From assembly GCA_945901045.1 (NCBI GenBank), contig CAMDKK010000024.1, positions 1-53,712 on the forward strand: DNA of 53,712 bases. The letters are read 5' to 3'. The notes under the pieces were generated by a model. It was not told the origin of the DNA. It saw only the letters and a list, made by a program, of their open reading frames with translations, and did no database searches. The stretch is from Limnohabitans sp. Rim8 (GTDB taxonomy: Bacteria; Pseudomonadota; Gammaproteobacteria; Burkholderiales; Burkholderiaceae_C). The translations under genes were made by a program, and so were the position numbers. This document shows, piece by piece, positions 33,907 to 41,810 of this stretch (its first letter is position 1; every line of letters starts with the position of its first letter).

Positions 33907-34413
33907 ATGAAACAAGCTTTTCTGCTTTTATCTTTTGCATCGGGCTTGCTGTTGGTGGCCTTGAATGGGCCAGCGTGGGCCCAAAGAACATCTGCAGTAC
34001 AAGAAAAGTCCAAATGTTTGGTTGCCGAAATCAGGGGCATCGCCTTCAGCACACACCATCCAAGCGAACGGTATGTGGCTGTATCAGAATGGTTGAAAAA
34101 AAATGGGCCATCTTGTTCGCTTGAAAAGCTGCAATACATCAACGGCAACCGTCCCAACTGGTTTGGCCATGCTGACTCCCCTGCGCTGGGGCAAATCATG
34201 GACCAGTTCATCGAGGTCGCCACAGGATCCGCACCCAAACAAGCACCCACCAATACAGATGCCAACCGGTCATCGCTGATGGCCAGCGCGGGAGGGGCCG
34301 ATGCGCCTAAGCCGATCGTCCAAAACCCGGGCAGCCAGCCTCCTGTAGTGGTTGCCCCTGTGGTCGCCATGCCGCCAGGCGGCAAAGCACCCGCAGGACC
34401 CTCGAAACCCTGA
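33907..34413 (+). CDS. Hypothetical exported protein
   Basis: A 168-residue protein with a clear signal peptide (MKQAFLLLSFASGLLLVALN, cleavage likely after PAWA-Q). The mature part has two cysteines (SKCLVAEIRG and GPSCSLEKLQ), which could form a disulphide, in a domain of about 85 residues. A Pro/Ala-rich disordered tail follows (VVVAPVVAMPPGGKAPAGP). The family is not recognised. AAAGGA lies before the ATG. It converges on moaE with three bases between stops. Confidence 0.75.
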   Translation: MKQAFLLLSFASGLLLVALNGPAWAQRTSAVQEKSKCLVAEIRGIAFSTHHPSERYVAVSEWLKKNGPSCSLEKLQYINGNRPNWFGHADSPALGQIMDQFIEVATGSAPKQAPTNTDANRSSLMASAGGADAPKPIVQNPGSQPPVVVAPVVAMPPGGKAPAGPSKP

Positions 34414-34416
34414 GCC

Positions 34417-34902
34417 TTATTGCGAAATTTGAATGCCCCAGCGAGCAAGGGCAACATCGTCTGAAACGCGCGCATCAACCCACTTGGCGCCTTGGGGTCC
34501 CAGCTCTTTTTTCCAAAAAGGGGCTTGCGTTTTAAGGTAGTCCATTAAAAACTCACAGGCTTTGAAGCTTTCACCGCGGTGGGCAGACGTTACCGCCACC
34601 ATCACGATTTGATCGGTAGGTGCCAATTCACCCACACGGTGGATCACTCTGGCTTGGTAAATGTCAAAGCGTTGATGGGCTTCATCGATCATGGCTTCAA
34701 TCGATTTTTCGGTCATTCCCGCATAATGCTCAAGCGCCATGGACTTGACCTCGTCGTGTGCATAACCCGTCAAGGCCCGGGTATCTCGCACCGTGCCCAC
34801 AAAACTGCACACAGCGCCTACTCGGGCGTCTGACAAGCGCAAAAGGGCAATTTCATGCGAAAGATTGAAGTCTTCAATCTGAATGCGCACACGGGGATGC
34901 AT
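34417..34902 (-). CDS. moaE: Molybdopterin synthase catalytic subunit
   Basis: The 161-residue large subunit of molybdopterin synthase, which inserts sulphur into precursor Z using the MoaD thiocarboxylate. Conserved blocks are GAVCSFVGTVRD, LEHYAGMTEKSIEAM, HRVGELAPTDQIVMVAV, SAHRGESFKACEFLMDYLKT and APFWKKE with the catalytic Lys region. It is the last gene of the alaA-hom-thrC-moeA-moaD-moaE run, four bases after moaD. Confidence 0.95.
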   Translation of the reverse strand: MHPRVRIQIEDFNLSHEIALLRLSDARVGAVCSFVGTVRDTRALTGYAHDEVKSMALEHYAGMTEKSIEAMIDEAHQRFDIYQARVIHRVGELAPTDQIVMVAVTSAHRGESFKACEFLMDYLKTQAPFWKKELGPQGAKWVDARVSDDVALARWGIQISQ

Positions 34903-34906
34903 AACG

Positions 34907-35158
34907 TCAGCCTCCGGTGACGGGCGGGAAAAAGCCCAGCTCGCACCCTTCCTTAAGGGACGCCGAATCTTGACACATCACCTGGTCAAGGGCCATTCGC
35001 ACAGGATTGTCTGCTGAAAGACATTGGTAGGCCTGTCCTCTTACCAACAACTCGGCACGCAAGTCCCCGACCGTGGTAGCTGAGGTTTGCCAGTCTTCGC
35101 TGCCACAGTTGAGGGTCTCACGAATGGATGCGAAATAGCGCAGGTGCACAGTGATCAT
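34907..35158 (-). CDS. moaD: Molybdopterin synthase sulphur-carrier subunit
   Basis: An 83-residue ubiquitin-like protein that carries sulphur as a C-terminal thiocarboxylate. It starts MITVHLRYFASIRE and ends in the required Gly-Gly (GFFPPVTGG). It sits between moeA and moaE, the usual pairing with MoaE. Confidence 0.94.
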   Translation of the reverse strand: MITVHLRYFASIRETLNCGSEDWQTSATTVGDLRAELLVRGQAYQCLSADNPVRMALDQVMCQDSASLKEGCELGFFPPVTGG

Positions 35159-35190
35159 GGCTCGCTTTGTTTCAGGTATTCAAGGAGCAA

Positions 35191-36474
35191 TCACAACAGC
35201 AAATCAGCGAATGAGATGTAAGTCACCCAATCGCCGTTTTGAATGGTTGCACCAGCAGGGTTGTCAATCAGACCATCACCCCAAACGGCTGAGGTGAGAA
35301 CACCTGAACTTTGATTGGGAAACAAATCAAGGCCGCCTTGCGCATTACGGCGGACACGCAAAAACTCTCGGCGTCGATCTGCTTTGGGGACATCGAAATG
35401 TGCGGGCAGCATCACACGCACAGGCGAAGTCGCAAAGGCCCCCTGAATTTGCAAAATAAAGGGACGCACTAAGAGTAAAAAAGTCACCAAGCTGGAGACC
35501 GGATTGCCAGGCAGGCCCATGAAATGCGCTTTGCCCATTTGCCCCTCACGGTGCACTTGTCCATAAGCAAAGGGCTTGCCCGGCTTCATGCCAATCTGCC
35601 AGAGTTCCAGTTGCCCTAGCGATTGCACCGCGGGTTTGACATGGTCTTCTTCACCCACCGAGACACCGCCGCTGGTCAAGATCAGATCATGGTTATCGGC
35701 TGCACGCTTCAGGGCCGCCACAGTGAGGTCACGGCGATCGGGCACGATACCCATATCGCTCACCTCGCAACCTAAACGAAGCAACAAAGCCCGTAAAAAG
35801 AAACGATTGGAGTTATAGATTGCACCAGGCTTCATGTCCTCAGGCGCGACATCTCCGGGCATGACCAATTCGTCTCCGGTTGAAAATAAAGCCACGCGGG
35901 GTTTGCGGCTGACCTGAAGCTGAGACAAACCAACGCTGGCCGCCAGGCCCAAACTGGTCGGCTGCAGCCGCTCGCCTCGACTCAATACGATATCGCCGCG
36001 ACGGACGTCTTCACCACTGCGGCGAATCCACTGCCCAGGTAGCGGCACAAGCTGGACAAGCACCTGAGGGATGCCCTGCGCATCGTCGTCAGAAACAGCT
36101 TGGGTGTCCTCTTGCATGACGACCGCGTCGGCGCCTGGAGGGATCAAGGCACCGGTGAAAATTCGGGCCGCTTCACCAGGCTTGAGCGCCGCGCCTTGTT
36201 GCCCCGCAGGAATGCGTTGCGTCACACGCAAAGCCACCCCCGCTTGCCTGACATCGGCACACCGCACCGCATAGCCATCCATCGAAGAATTGTCTTGCGG
36301 TGGCACTTGCAAGGCAGAAACCACGTCTTGCGCCAAGACGCGACCATCGGCCTCGAAAGTGGGCACAGTGTCTACGCCCACAAGGTGCAAAGCATGCAGG
36401 CGCAACTGCAACAAGGCATCGTCCAAGCCCATCAGACCGGGGCGAGTAGGCGCAGTTGCAAGGGGCTGGATCAT
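35191..36474 (-). CDS. moeA: Molybdopterin molybdenumtransferase MoeA
   Basis: A 427-residue enzyme that inserts molybdate into adenylylated molybdopterin. Family blocks are VPPQDNSSMDGYAVR, FTGALIPPGADAVVMQEDT, ALFSTGDELVMPG, LTSGGVSVGEEDHVK and GLPGNPVSSLVTF. A TTG at 36498 would add eight residues but overlap thrC; the ATG at 36474 is preferred, four bases after the thrC stop. The molybdoenzymes served are not in this window. Confidence 0.95.
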   Translation of the reverse strand: MIQPLATAPTRPGLMGLDDALLQLRLHALHLVGVDTVPTFEADGRVLAQDVVSALQVPPQDNSSMDGYAVRCADVRQAGVALRVTQRIPAGQQGAALKPGEAARIFTGALIPPGADAVVMQEDTQAVSDDDAQGIPQVLVQLVPLPGQWIRRSGEDVRRGDIVLSRGERLQPTSLGLAASVGLSQLQVSRKPRVALFSTGDELVMPGDVAPEDMKPGAIYNSNRFFLRALLLRLGCEVSDMGIVPDRRDLTVAALKRAADNHDLILTSGGVSVGEEDHVKPAVQSLGQLELWQIGMKPGKPFAYGQVHREGQMGKAHFMGLPGNPVSSLVTFLLLVRPFILQIQGAFATSPVRVMLPAHFDVPKADRRREFLRVRRNAQGGLDLFPNQSSGVLTSAVWGDGLIDNPAGATIQNGDWVTYISFADLLL

Positions 36475-36478
36475 GGTT

Positions 36479-37924
36479 TCAGTCGCAGTGCGCAGCAATG
36501 TACTGTTTGATCAGGGCAGTATCGGCTGGCATTATCTGCACCCGTTTTGGCAGGGCTTCAATGCCGTTGAACTGAGCTGGGCGGTAGGGCTCGCGACCCA
36601 AAGCTTCAACCAAAGTCGACGCAAACTTGATGGGTAAAGCGGTTTCGAGCACCAGCATGGGCACACCTGTTTGCTGATGTTCACGCGCCACTTTCACGCC
36701 GTCGGCAGTGTGGGTATCAACCATAATGCCATACCGGGCAAAGACGTCCCGAATCGTCGCCAAACGGTCCGCATGGGTGCTCTTGCCGCTGACGAATCCG
36801 TAGCGTTGAGCAGCTTGAACAAACAAGGGGTCACTGCTCAGGTCAAACCGGCCTTGCTCGTGGATGGCGGCGCCAAACAAGTGCGCCACCCGCGAACCAT
36901 CTCGGCCCAGCAAGTCAAAAACAAAACGCTCAAAATTACTGGCTTTGGAAATGTCCATCGAAGGACTGGAGGTTTCATGTGTATCGGCCGAGCCCCTTAC
37001 GCGGTAAACGCCAGTACGAAAAAACTCATCAAGTACATCGTTTTCGTTGGTAGCCACCACCAATTTCGCAATGGGCAAGCCCATCATGCGGGCCACATGG
37101 CCCGCGCAGACGTTGCCAAAGTTGCCGCTGGGCACGGAGAAATTGACCTCCTCGGCATTGGTTTTTGTGGCCTGAAAGTAGCCGGCAAAGTAGTAAACCA
37201 CCTGGGCCAGCAAACGGGCCCAGTTGATCGAGTTGACCGTACCAATTTTGTACTTGCGTTTGAAAGTAAGGTCGTTGGAAACGGCTTTAACAATGTCTTG
37301 GCAGTCATCAAAAACACCGTCTATAGCAATGTTATGGATGTTTTCATCCAGCAAACTGAACATTTGAGCTTGCTGAAAAGGGCTCATCCGACCGTTCGGG
37401 CTGGTCATAAAAACCCGCACACCTTTTTTGCCGCGCATGGCATATTCGGCGGCGCTGCCCGTGTCGCCTGAGGTGGCGCCCAAAATATTGAGCTCTTCAT
37501 CACGCCTGGACAATTCGTATTCGAACAAATTGCCAAGCAACTGCATCGCCATGTCTTTGAAAGCCAGCGTAGGGCCGTTGGACAAAGCCTCAAGGTACAA
37601 CTCAGGCGTTGGAGCACCGGGAGCTTGCAAGGGCTTCAGCGGCACGATTTGCGGCGAGCCAAACACCTGCTCTGTGTACGTTTTATCGCACAAGGCTTTC
37701 AGATCTGCCGCAGGGATATCGTCGATGTACAAAGACAAGACGGCAAAAGCCAAGCCAGCATAGCCTTGGGTGTCCCAGATACCGCGCCATTGCGCCAATT
37801 TCTGCGCATCTATTTGCGGGTAATGCGCCGGCAGGTACAGGCCGCCATCCGGTGCCAGACCTTCGAGCAGAATCTCACAAAAACGTTTGCGATCAGTGTG
37901 ACCTCGAGTTGACAAGTAAAGCAT
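36479..37924 (-). CDS. thrC: Threonine synthase
   Basis: A 481-residue PLP enzyme converting O-phosphohomoserine to threonine, of the long type with an N-terminal STRGH segment (MLYLSTRGHTDRKRFCEILL). The PLP Lys is in TLAFKDMAMQLLGN. GATSGDTGSAAEYAMRGK binds phosphate and VPSGNFGNVCAGHVARMMGL binds the cofactor. The start overlaps the hom stop by one base, so the two are translationally coupled. Confidence 0.97.
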   Translation of the reverse strand: MLYLSTRGHTDRKRFCEILLEGLAPDGGLYLPAHYPQIDAQKLAQWRGIWDTQGYAGLAFAVLSLYIDDIPAADLKALCDKTYTEQVFGSPQIVPLKPLQAPGAPTPELYLEALSNGPTLAFKDMAMQLLGNLFEYELSRRDEELNILGATSGDTGSAAEYAMRGKKGVRVFMTSPNGRMSPFQQAQMFSLLDENIHNIAIDGVFDDCQDIVKAVSNDLTFKRKYKIGTVNSINWARLLAQVVYYFAGYFQATKTNAEEVNFSVPSGNFGNVCAGHVARMMGLPIAKLVVATNENDVLDEFFRTGVYRVRGSADTHETSSPSMDISKASNFERFVFDLLGRDGSRVAHLFGAAIHEQGRFDLSSDPLFVQAAQRYGFVSGKSTHADRLATIRDVFARYGIMVDTHTADGVKVAREHQQTGVPMLVLETALPIKFASTLVEALGREPYRPAQFNGIEALPKRVQIMPADTALIKQYIAAHCD

Positions 37925-39246
37925 CAGTTCAACTCTTCTTTGCGAATCCGAGTGATTGGCGCCAATACTGTTGGCAATGTTTGCATTTGCGTTAACACTT
38001 CGTTCATCGTGCCTTCGCGGATGTCATGGGTCAGGATGATCACATCCGTCTGGTTATCACCCGCTTGACTGACCTGATCGGCTTCACGTTGTAAGACGGC
38101 ATCGATGCTGATCCCAGCCCCGGCGAGCAAGCCAGTCAATTGAGCCAGAACGCCCGCCTCATCGGCCACGCGTAAGCGCAGGTAATAGCTGGTCACGATC
38201 TCACTCATTGGCATCACATTCAAATCGCTCATCGAATTGGGCTGAAAAGCCAGATGAGGCACACGATTGAGGGGGTCGGCTGTGTGTAAACGGGTGATGT
38301 CGACCAAATCTGCAATCACTGCGCTGGCGGTCGGCTCAGAGCCCGCACCTTTGCCGTAATACAAGGTGGTCCCCACCGCATCACCCTGAACCATGACGGC
38401 ATTCATGGCACCTTCAACGTTGGCAATCAAACGCTGGGTCGGCACCAAACTCGGGTGCACACGCAACTCAATGCCTTTGCCAGTGCGCTTGGTGACGCCC
38501 AATAACTTGATGCGGTAACCCAATTGCTCTGCGTATTTGATGTCCACAGCGCCAAGTTGGGTGATGCCTTCGACATAGGCTTTATCGAACTGCACGGGAA
38601 TGCCAAAAGCTATGGCGCTCATCAGCGTGACCTTGTGTGCGGCGTCCACACCCTCGATGTCGAAAGTCGGATCTGTTTCCGCATAACCCAGGCGTTGGGC
38701 CTCTTTGAGTGCAACGCTGAAATCCAATCCCTTGTCGCGCATTTCAGACAAGATGAAGTTGGTTGTGCCATTGATGATGCCAGCCACCCACTGGATGCTG
38801 TTGGCTGTCAAGCCCTCGCGCAAAGCTTTGATGATCGGTATGCCACCAGCGACAGCCGCTTCAAAGGCCACCATCACGCCCTTGGCCTGTGCCGCGGCAA
38901 AAATCTCAGTGCCGTGCACAGCCAGCAAGGCCTTGTTGGCTGTGACCACATGTTTGCCCGCTGCAATCGCTTCCAACACCAATGACTTGGCAATGCCGTA
39001 GCCACCAATCAGCTCGATGACGATGTCGATGTCGGGGTTGGCAATAACCAATCTGGCGTCATTGACCACCTTCACCTCAGGGCCCACCAGAGACTGCGCT
39101 CTTGCAAGATCCAGGTCTGCCACCATGGTGATTTCAATACCGCGCCCGGCACGGCGCATGATTTCAGCTTGGTTACGCCGCAACACATTGAAAGTGCCAC
39201 TGCCCACGGTGCCAATGCCCAAAAGGCCAACTTGTATCGGTTTCAT
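37924..39246 (-). CDS. hom: Homoserine dehydrogenase
   Basis: A 440-residue enzyme reducing aspartate semialdehyde to homoserine. The NAD(P) motif is at the start (VGLLGIGTVGSGTFNVL), the catalytic core has GIINGTTNFILSEM and YAETDPTFDIEGVDAAHK, and an ACT domain (YYLRLRVADEAGVLAQLTGL) at the C-terminus gives threonine feedback control. An upstream TTG (39270) would extend it by eight residues; the ATG at 39246 matches the family start. Confidence 0.97.
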   Translation of the reverse strand: MKPIQVGLLGIGTVGSGTFNVLRRNQAEIMRRAGRGIEITMVADLDLARAQSLVGPEVKVVNDARLVIANPDIDIVIELIGGYGIAKSLVLEAIAAGKHVVTANKALLAVHGTEIFAAAQAKGVMVAFEAAVAGGIPIIKALREGLTANSIQWVAGIINGTTNFILSEMRDKGLDFSVALKEAQRLGYAETDPTFDIEGVDAAHKVTLMSAIAFGIPVQFDKAYVEGITQLGAVDIKYAEQLGYRIKLLGVTKRTGKGIELRVHPSLVPTQRLIANVEGAMNAVMVQGDAVGTTLYYGKGAGSEPTASAVIADLVDITRLHTADPLNRVPHLAFQPNSMSDLNVMPMSEIVTSYYLRLRVADEAGVLAQLTGLLAGAGISIDAVLQREADQVSQAGDNQTDVIILTHDIREGTMNEVLTQMQTLPTVLAPITRIRKEELN

Positions 39247-39271
39247 AGCTTGATTGATTTCTGTCTTCAAA

Positions 39272-40498
39272 TTAAGTGCCCAAGCGCTTTCGCACGCCGG
39301 CTAAAAAGTTGGCCACACGGCCAATGGCTTCTCGCAGATCGTCTTCATGCGGTAGGAAAACGATACGGAAATGGTCCGTGTTCGGCCAGTTAAACCCCGT
39401 GCCTTGGACCAACATGACCCGGGTTTCTTGCAACAACTCCAGCAAGAATTGCTGGTCATCGTCAACAGGATAGATCTTGGGGTCGAGTTTAGGAAACATG
39501 TACAAAGCCGCCTGGGGTTTCACACATGAAACGCCGGGAATAGCCGTAATCAACTCGTAGGCCAAGTCTCTTTGCTTGCGCAAGCGTCCACCCTCGCCCA
39601 CCAATTCATTGATGCTTTGGTGGCCACCCAGGGCTGTTTGAATCGCCCATTGCCCTGGCACATTCGCACACAAGCGCATGTTCGACAACATGTTCAAGCC
39701 CTCAATGTAATCCTTGGCCGGTTTCTTGTCGCCGGAGACTACCATCCATCCGGCCCGGTATCCGCAAGAGCGGTAACTTTTAGACAAGGAATTGAAAGTC
39801 AGTGTCAGTACATCCTTGCTCAAACTGGCAATCGGTGTGTGCTTCACCCCGTCGTACAAGACTTTGTCATAAACCTCATCCGCAAAAATAACCAAACCAT
39901 GCTCGCGAGCCAAATTGACGATGCTTTGCAGCAAACCATCAGAATACAAAGCGCCGGTAGGATTGTTCGGGTTGATGACCACAATGCCTTTGGTGCGCGG
40001 CGTGATCCTGCGGCGAATATCTTCAATGTCAGGCATCCAGCCATTGGCCTCTTCACACATGTAATGCACGGGCATGCCGCCAGAAAGACTTGTAGCTGCG
40101 GTCCACAGCGGGTAGTCCGGGGCAGGCAAGAGCAATTCATCACCGTTATCGAGCAAGCCATTGGTCGCCATGACAATCAATTCACTGGCACCATTGCCTA
40201 GGTAAATATCCTCCAGCGTCACGCCTTTAATCCCTTGCTTTTGGGTCTCGTGCATCACGGCCTTGCGGGCTCCGAATATGCCCTTGCTGTCCGAATAACC
40301 TGCAGAATTAGGCAGGTTACGGATCATGTCTTGCTGAATTTCTTCAGGCGCGTCAAAACCAAATACCGCCAAGTTGCCAATATTCAATTTAATTATTTTT
40401 TGCCCTTCTTCCTCCATCTGACGCGCATGGTCCATGATCGGGCCGCGGATGTCGTAACAGACATTGGCAAGTTTTGCTGATTTGAGTATCGTCTTCAA
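39272..40498 (-). CDS. alaA: Alanine transaminase AlaA-type aminotransferase (TTG start)
   Basis: A 408-residue class I PLP aminotransferase that makes alanine from pyruvate and glutamate in its relatives. The start is taken as TTG at 40498: GGGAGG ends five bases before it, and the following residues KTILKSAKLANVCYDIRGPI are the family N-terminus. The open frame continues to an ATG at 40570, but those 24 residues do not resemble the family. The PLP Lys is in SLSKSYRSCGYRAGWM, with GNGASELIVMATNGLL and NPNNPTGALYSD also present. It opens the minus-strand operon with hom 25 bases after its stop. Confidence 0.92.
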   Translation of the reverse strand: MKTILKSAKLANVCYDIRGPIMDHARQMEEEGQKIIKLNIGNLAVFGFDAPEEIQQDMIRNLPNSAGYSDSKGIFGARKAVMHETQKQGIKGVTLEDIYLGNGASELIVMATNGLLDNGDELLLPAPDYPLWTAATSLSGGMPVHYMCEEANGWMPDIEDIRRRITPRTKGIVVINPNNPTGALYSDGLLQSIVNLAREHGLVIFADEVYDKVLYDGVKHTPIASLSKDVLTLTFNSLSKSYRSCGYRAGWMVVSGDKKPAKDYIEGLNMLSNMRLCANVPGQWAIQTALGGHQSINELVGEGGRLRKQRDLAYELITAIPGVSCVKPQAALYMFPKLDPKIYPVDDDQQFLLELLQETRVMLVQGTGFNWPNTDHFRIVFLPHEDDLREAIGRVANFLAGVRKRLGT

Positions 40499-40576
40499 AG
40501 TCCCTCCCAGGGCATCGTCATTGGGAAAACCTATAATTTGACCACACTTCCGGGCACATTTCGGACCCAAGCCTGA

Positions 40577-41029
40577 ATGTCTGCCCCAAACACAGTCAGT
40601 CCACCCCTAAGCCACATGAAACTCCAACCGGATCAATTTAACGTCCCCTTCATCAGCGCCTATGAACCAGGCTGGATTGAAGTGAATGGCCACAAGTACA
40701 CAGGCTCACTGGTCATCAGTTCAGTCAGTGGTTGCTCGCCTTGGTCCGTTGGTCAATTTGAGACCTTAAACGCTGAATGTTTTCATGAATTGATGCAGTT
40801 CAACCCTGAATTGATCGTCTTTGGTAGCGGTCGGACCCTCCGTTTTCCCAAGCCCCTCTGGCTGGCTGGCCTCATGCAGCGCGGGATAGGTGTTGAATCC
40901 ATGGACACACCCGCCGCATGTAGAACTTACAACATTTTGGCCAGCGAAGGTCGCCGTGTCCTTGTAGCCCTGTTGCCCCTTGAGGATGCAACTCCTTCAA
41001 TTTTTCAGATTTCGTCTCATAAAATGTAA
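40577..41029 (+). CDS. Mth938-like domain protein (NDUFAF3/DUF498 type)
   Basis: A 150-residue protein of the small Mth938-like fold. Typical strings are FISAYEPGWIEVNGHKYTGS, NPELIVFGSGRTLRFPKPLW and GIGVESMDTPAACRTYNILA with EGRRVLVALLP. The mitochondrial relative NDUFAF3 helps assemble respiratory complex I; the bacterial role is not defined. It is divergent from alaA across 78 bases. A later in-frame Met (residue 14) could be the real start. Confidence 0.88.
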   Translation: MSAPNTVSPPLSHMKLQPDQFNVPFISAYEPGWIEVNGHKYTGSLVISSVSGCSPWSVGQFETLNAECFHELMQFNPELIVFGSGRTLRFPKPLWLAGLMQRGIGVESMDTPAACRTYNILASEGRRVLVALLPLEDATPSIFQISSHKM

Positions 41030-41160
41030 CCATTGCGGCGGCATCAGCGCTGATCCGGCGCTTTAGGATAAAATACAGTTTTACCAAATGATCAAGCGGC
41101 CCTAACCAAGGCTGATGAATTTCTTTTTGGCCTCATTCAGTTACCCGAGAATAAATTTCT

Positions 41161-41658
41161 ATGGCGATCGTTGTCAACAAACCCCTCCCTGAATTTGAAG
41201 CGAACGCAACCGGTGGCCTGAAGGTATCCAATACCTCGCACAATGGAAAAACGCTGATTTTGTATTTTTACCCCAAGGACAACACCCCGGGCTGTACGAC
41301 CGAGGCGATGCAATTCAGGGACAAATTCAAGGATTTCACCAAAGCCGGAGCCACCGTTTTTGGTGTTTCACGTGACAACATGAAATCACATGACGAATTC
41401 AAGGCGAATCTTGAGTTGCCTTTTGAATTGATTGCAGACACTGAAGAAAAAATGTGCCACATGTTTGGTGTGGTTAAAAACAAAATCATGTACGGCAAAA
41501 AAGTCAAAGGCATTGAGCGCAGCACCTTTTTGATTGGGGCTGATGGCTTACTCAAGCATGAGTGGCGTGGCCTCAAAGTACCGGGCCATGTTGAAGAGGT
41601 CCTCCAGGCCGTCAAAGATTTGAAGAAAGCAGTTCCTGCGACCACAACAGTTGCTTGA
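41161..41658 (+). CDS. bcp: Thiol peroxidase of the Bcp/PrxQ type
   Basis: A 165-residue peroxiredoxin that reduces peroxides. The peroxidatic Cys is in FYPKDNTPGCTTEA. In many Bcp proteins a resolving Cys follows five residues later; here that place is Met (TTEAMQFRD), so it would work as a 1-Cys type or use another Cys such as that in EKMCHMFG. A terminator follows within 110 bases. Confidence 0.94.
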   Translation: MAIVVNKPLPEFEANATGGLKVSNTSHNGKTLILYFYPKDNTPGCTTEAMQFRDKFKDFTKAGATVFGVSRDNMKSHDEFKANLELPFELIADTEEKMCHMFGVVKNKIMYGKKVKGIERSTFLIGADGLLKHEWRGLKVPGHVEEVLQAVKDLKKAVPATTTVA

Positions 41659-41739
41659 ATCTGTCATCAAACATGTGCACTGCTCGTGCATAATGTTTTC
41701 ATGCAGTTGATCCACAGTTCGACAAATTCCTTACAAAAA

Positions 41740-41766
41740 GCCGCCTTGGCCTCCAGGCGGTTTTTT
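41740..41766 (+). terminator. Rho-independent terminator after bcp
   Basis: CCGCCT (41741-41746) and AGGCGG (41755-41760) form a stem followed by TTTTTT. It separates bcp from phoH. Confidence 0.85.
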
Positions 41767-41810
41767 GTTTTGTAAAACTACTTTTTTTATTTTTCAAGAG
41801 GCCCTGTTTC

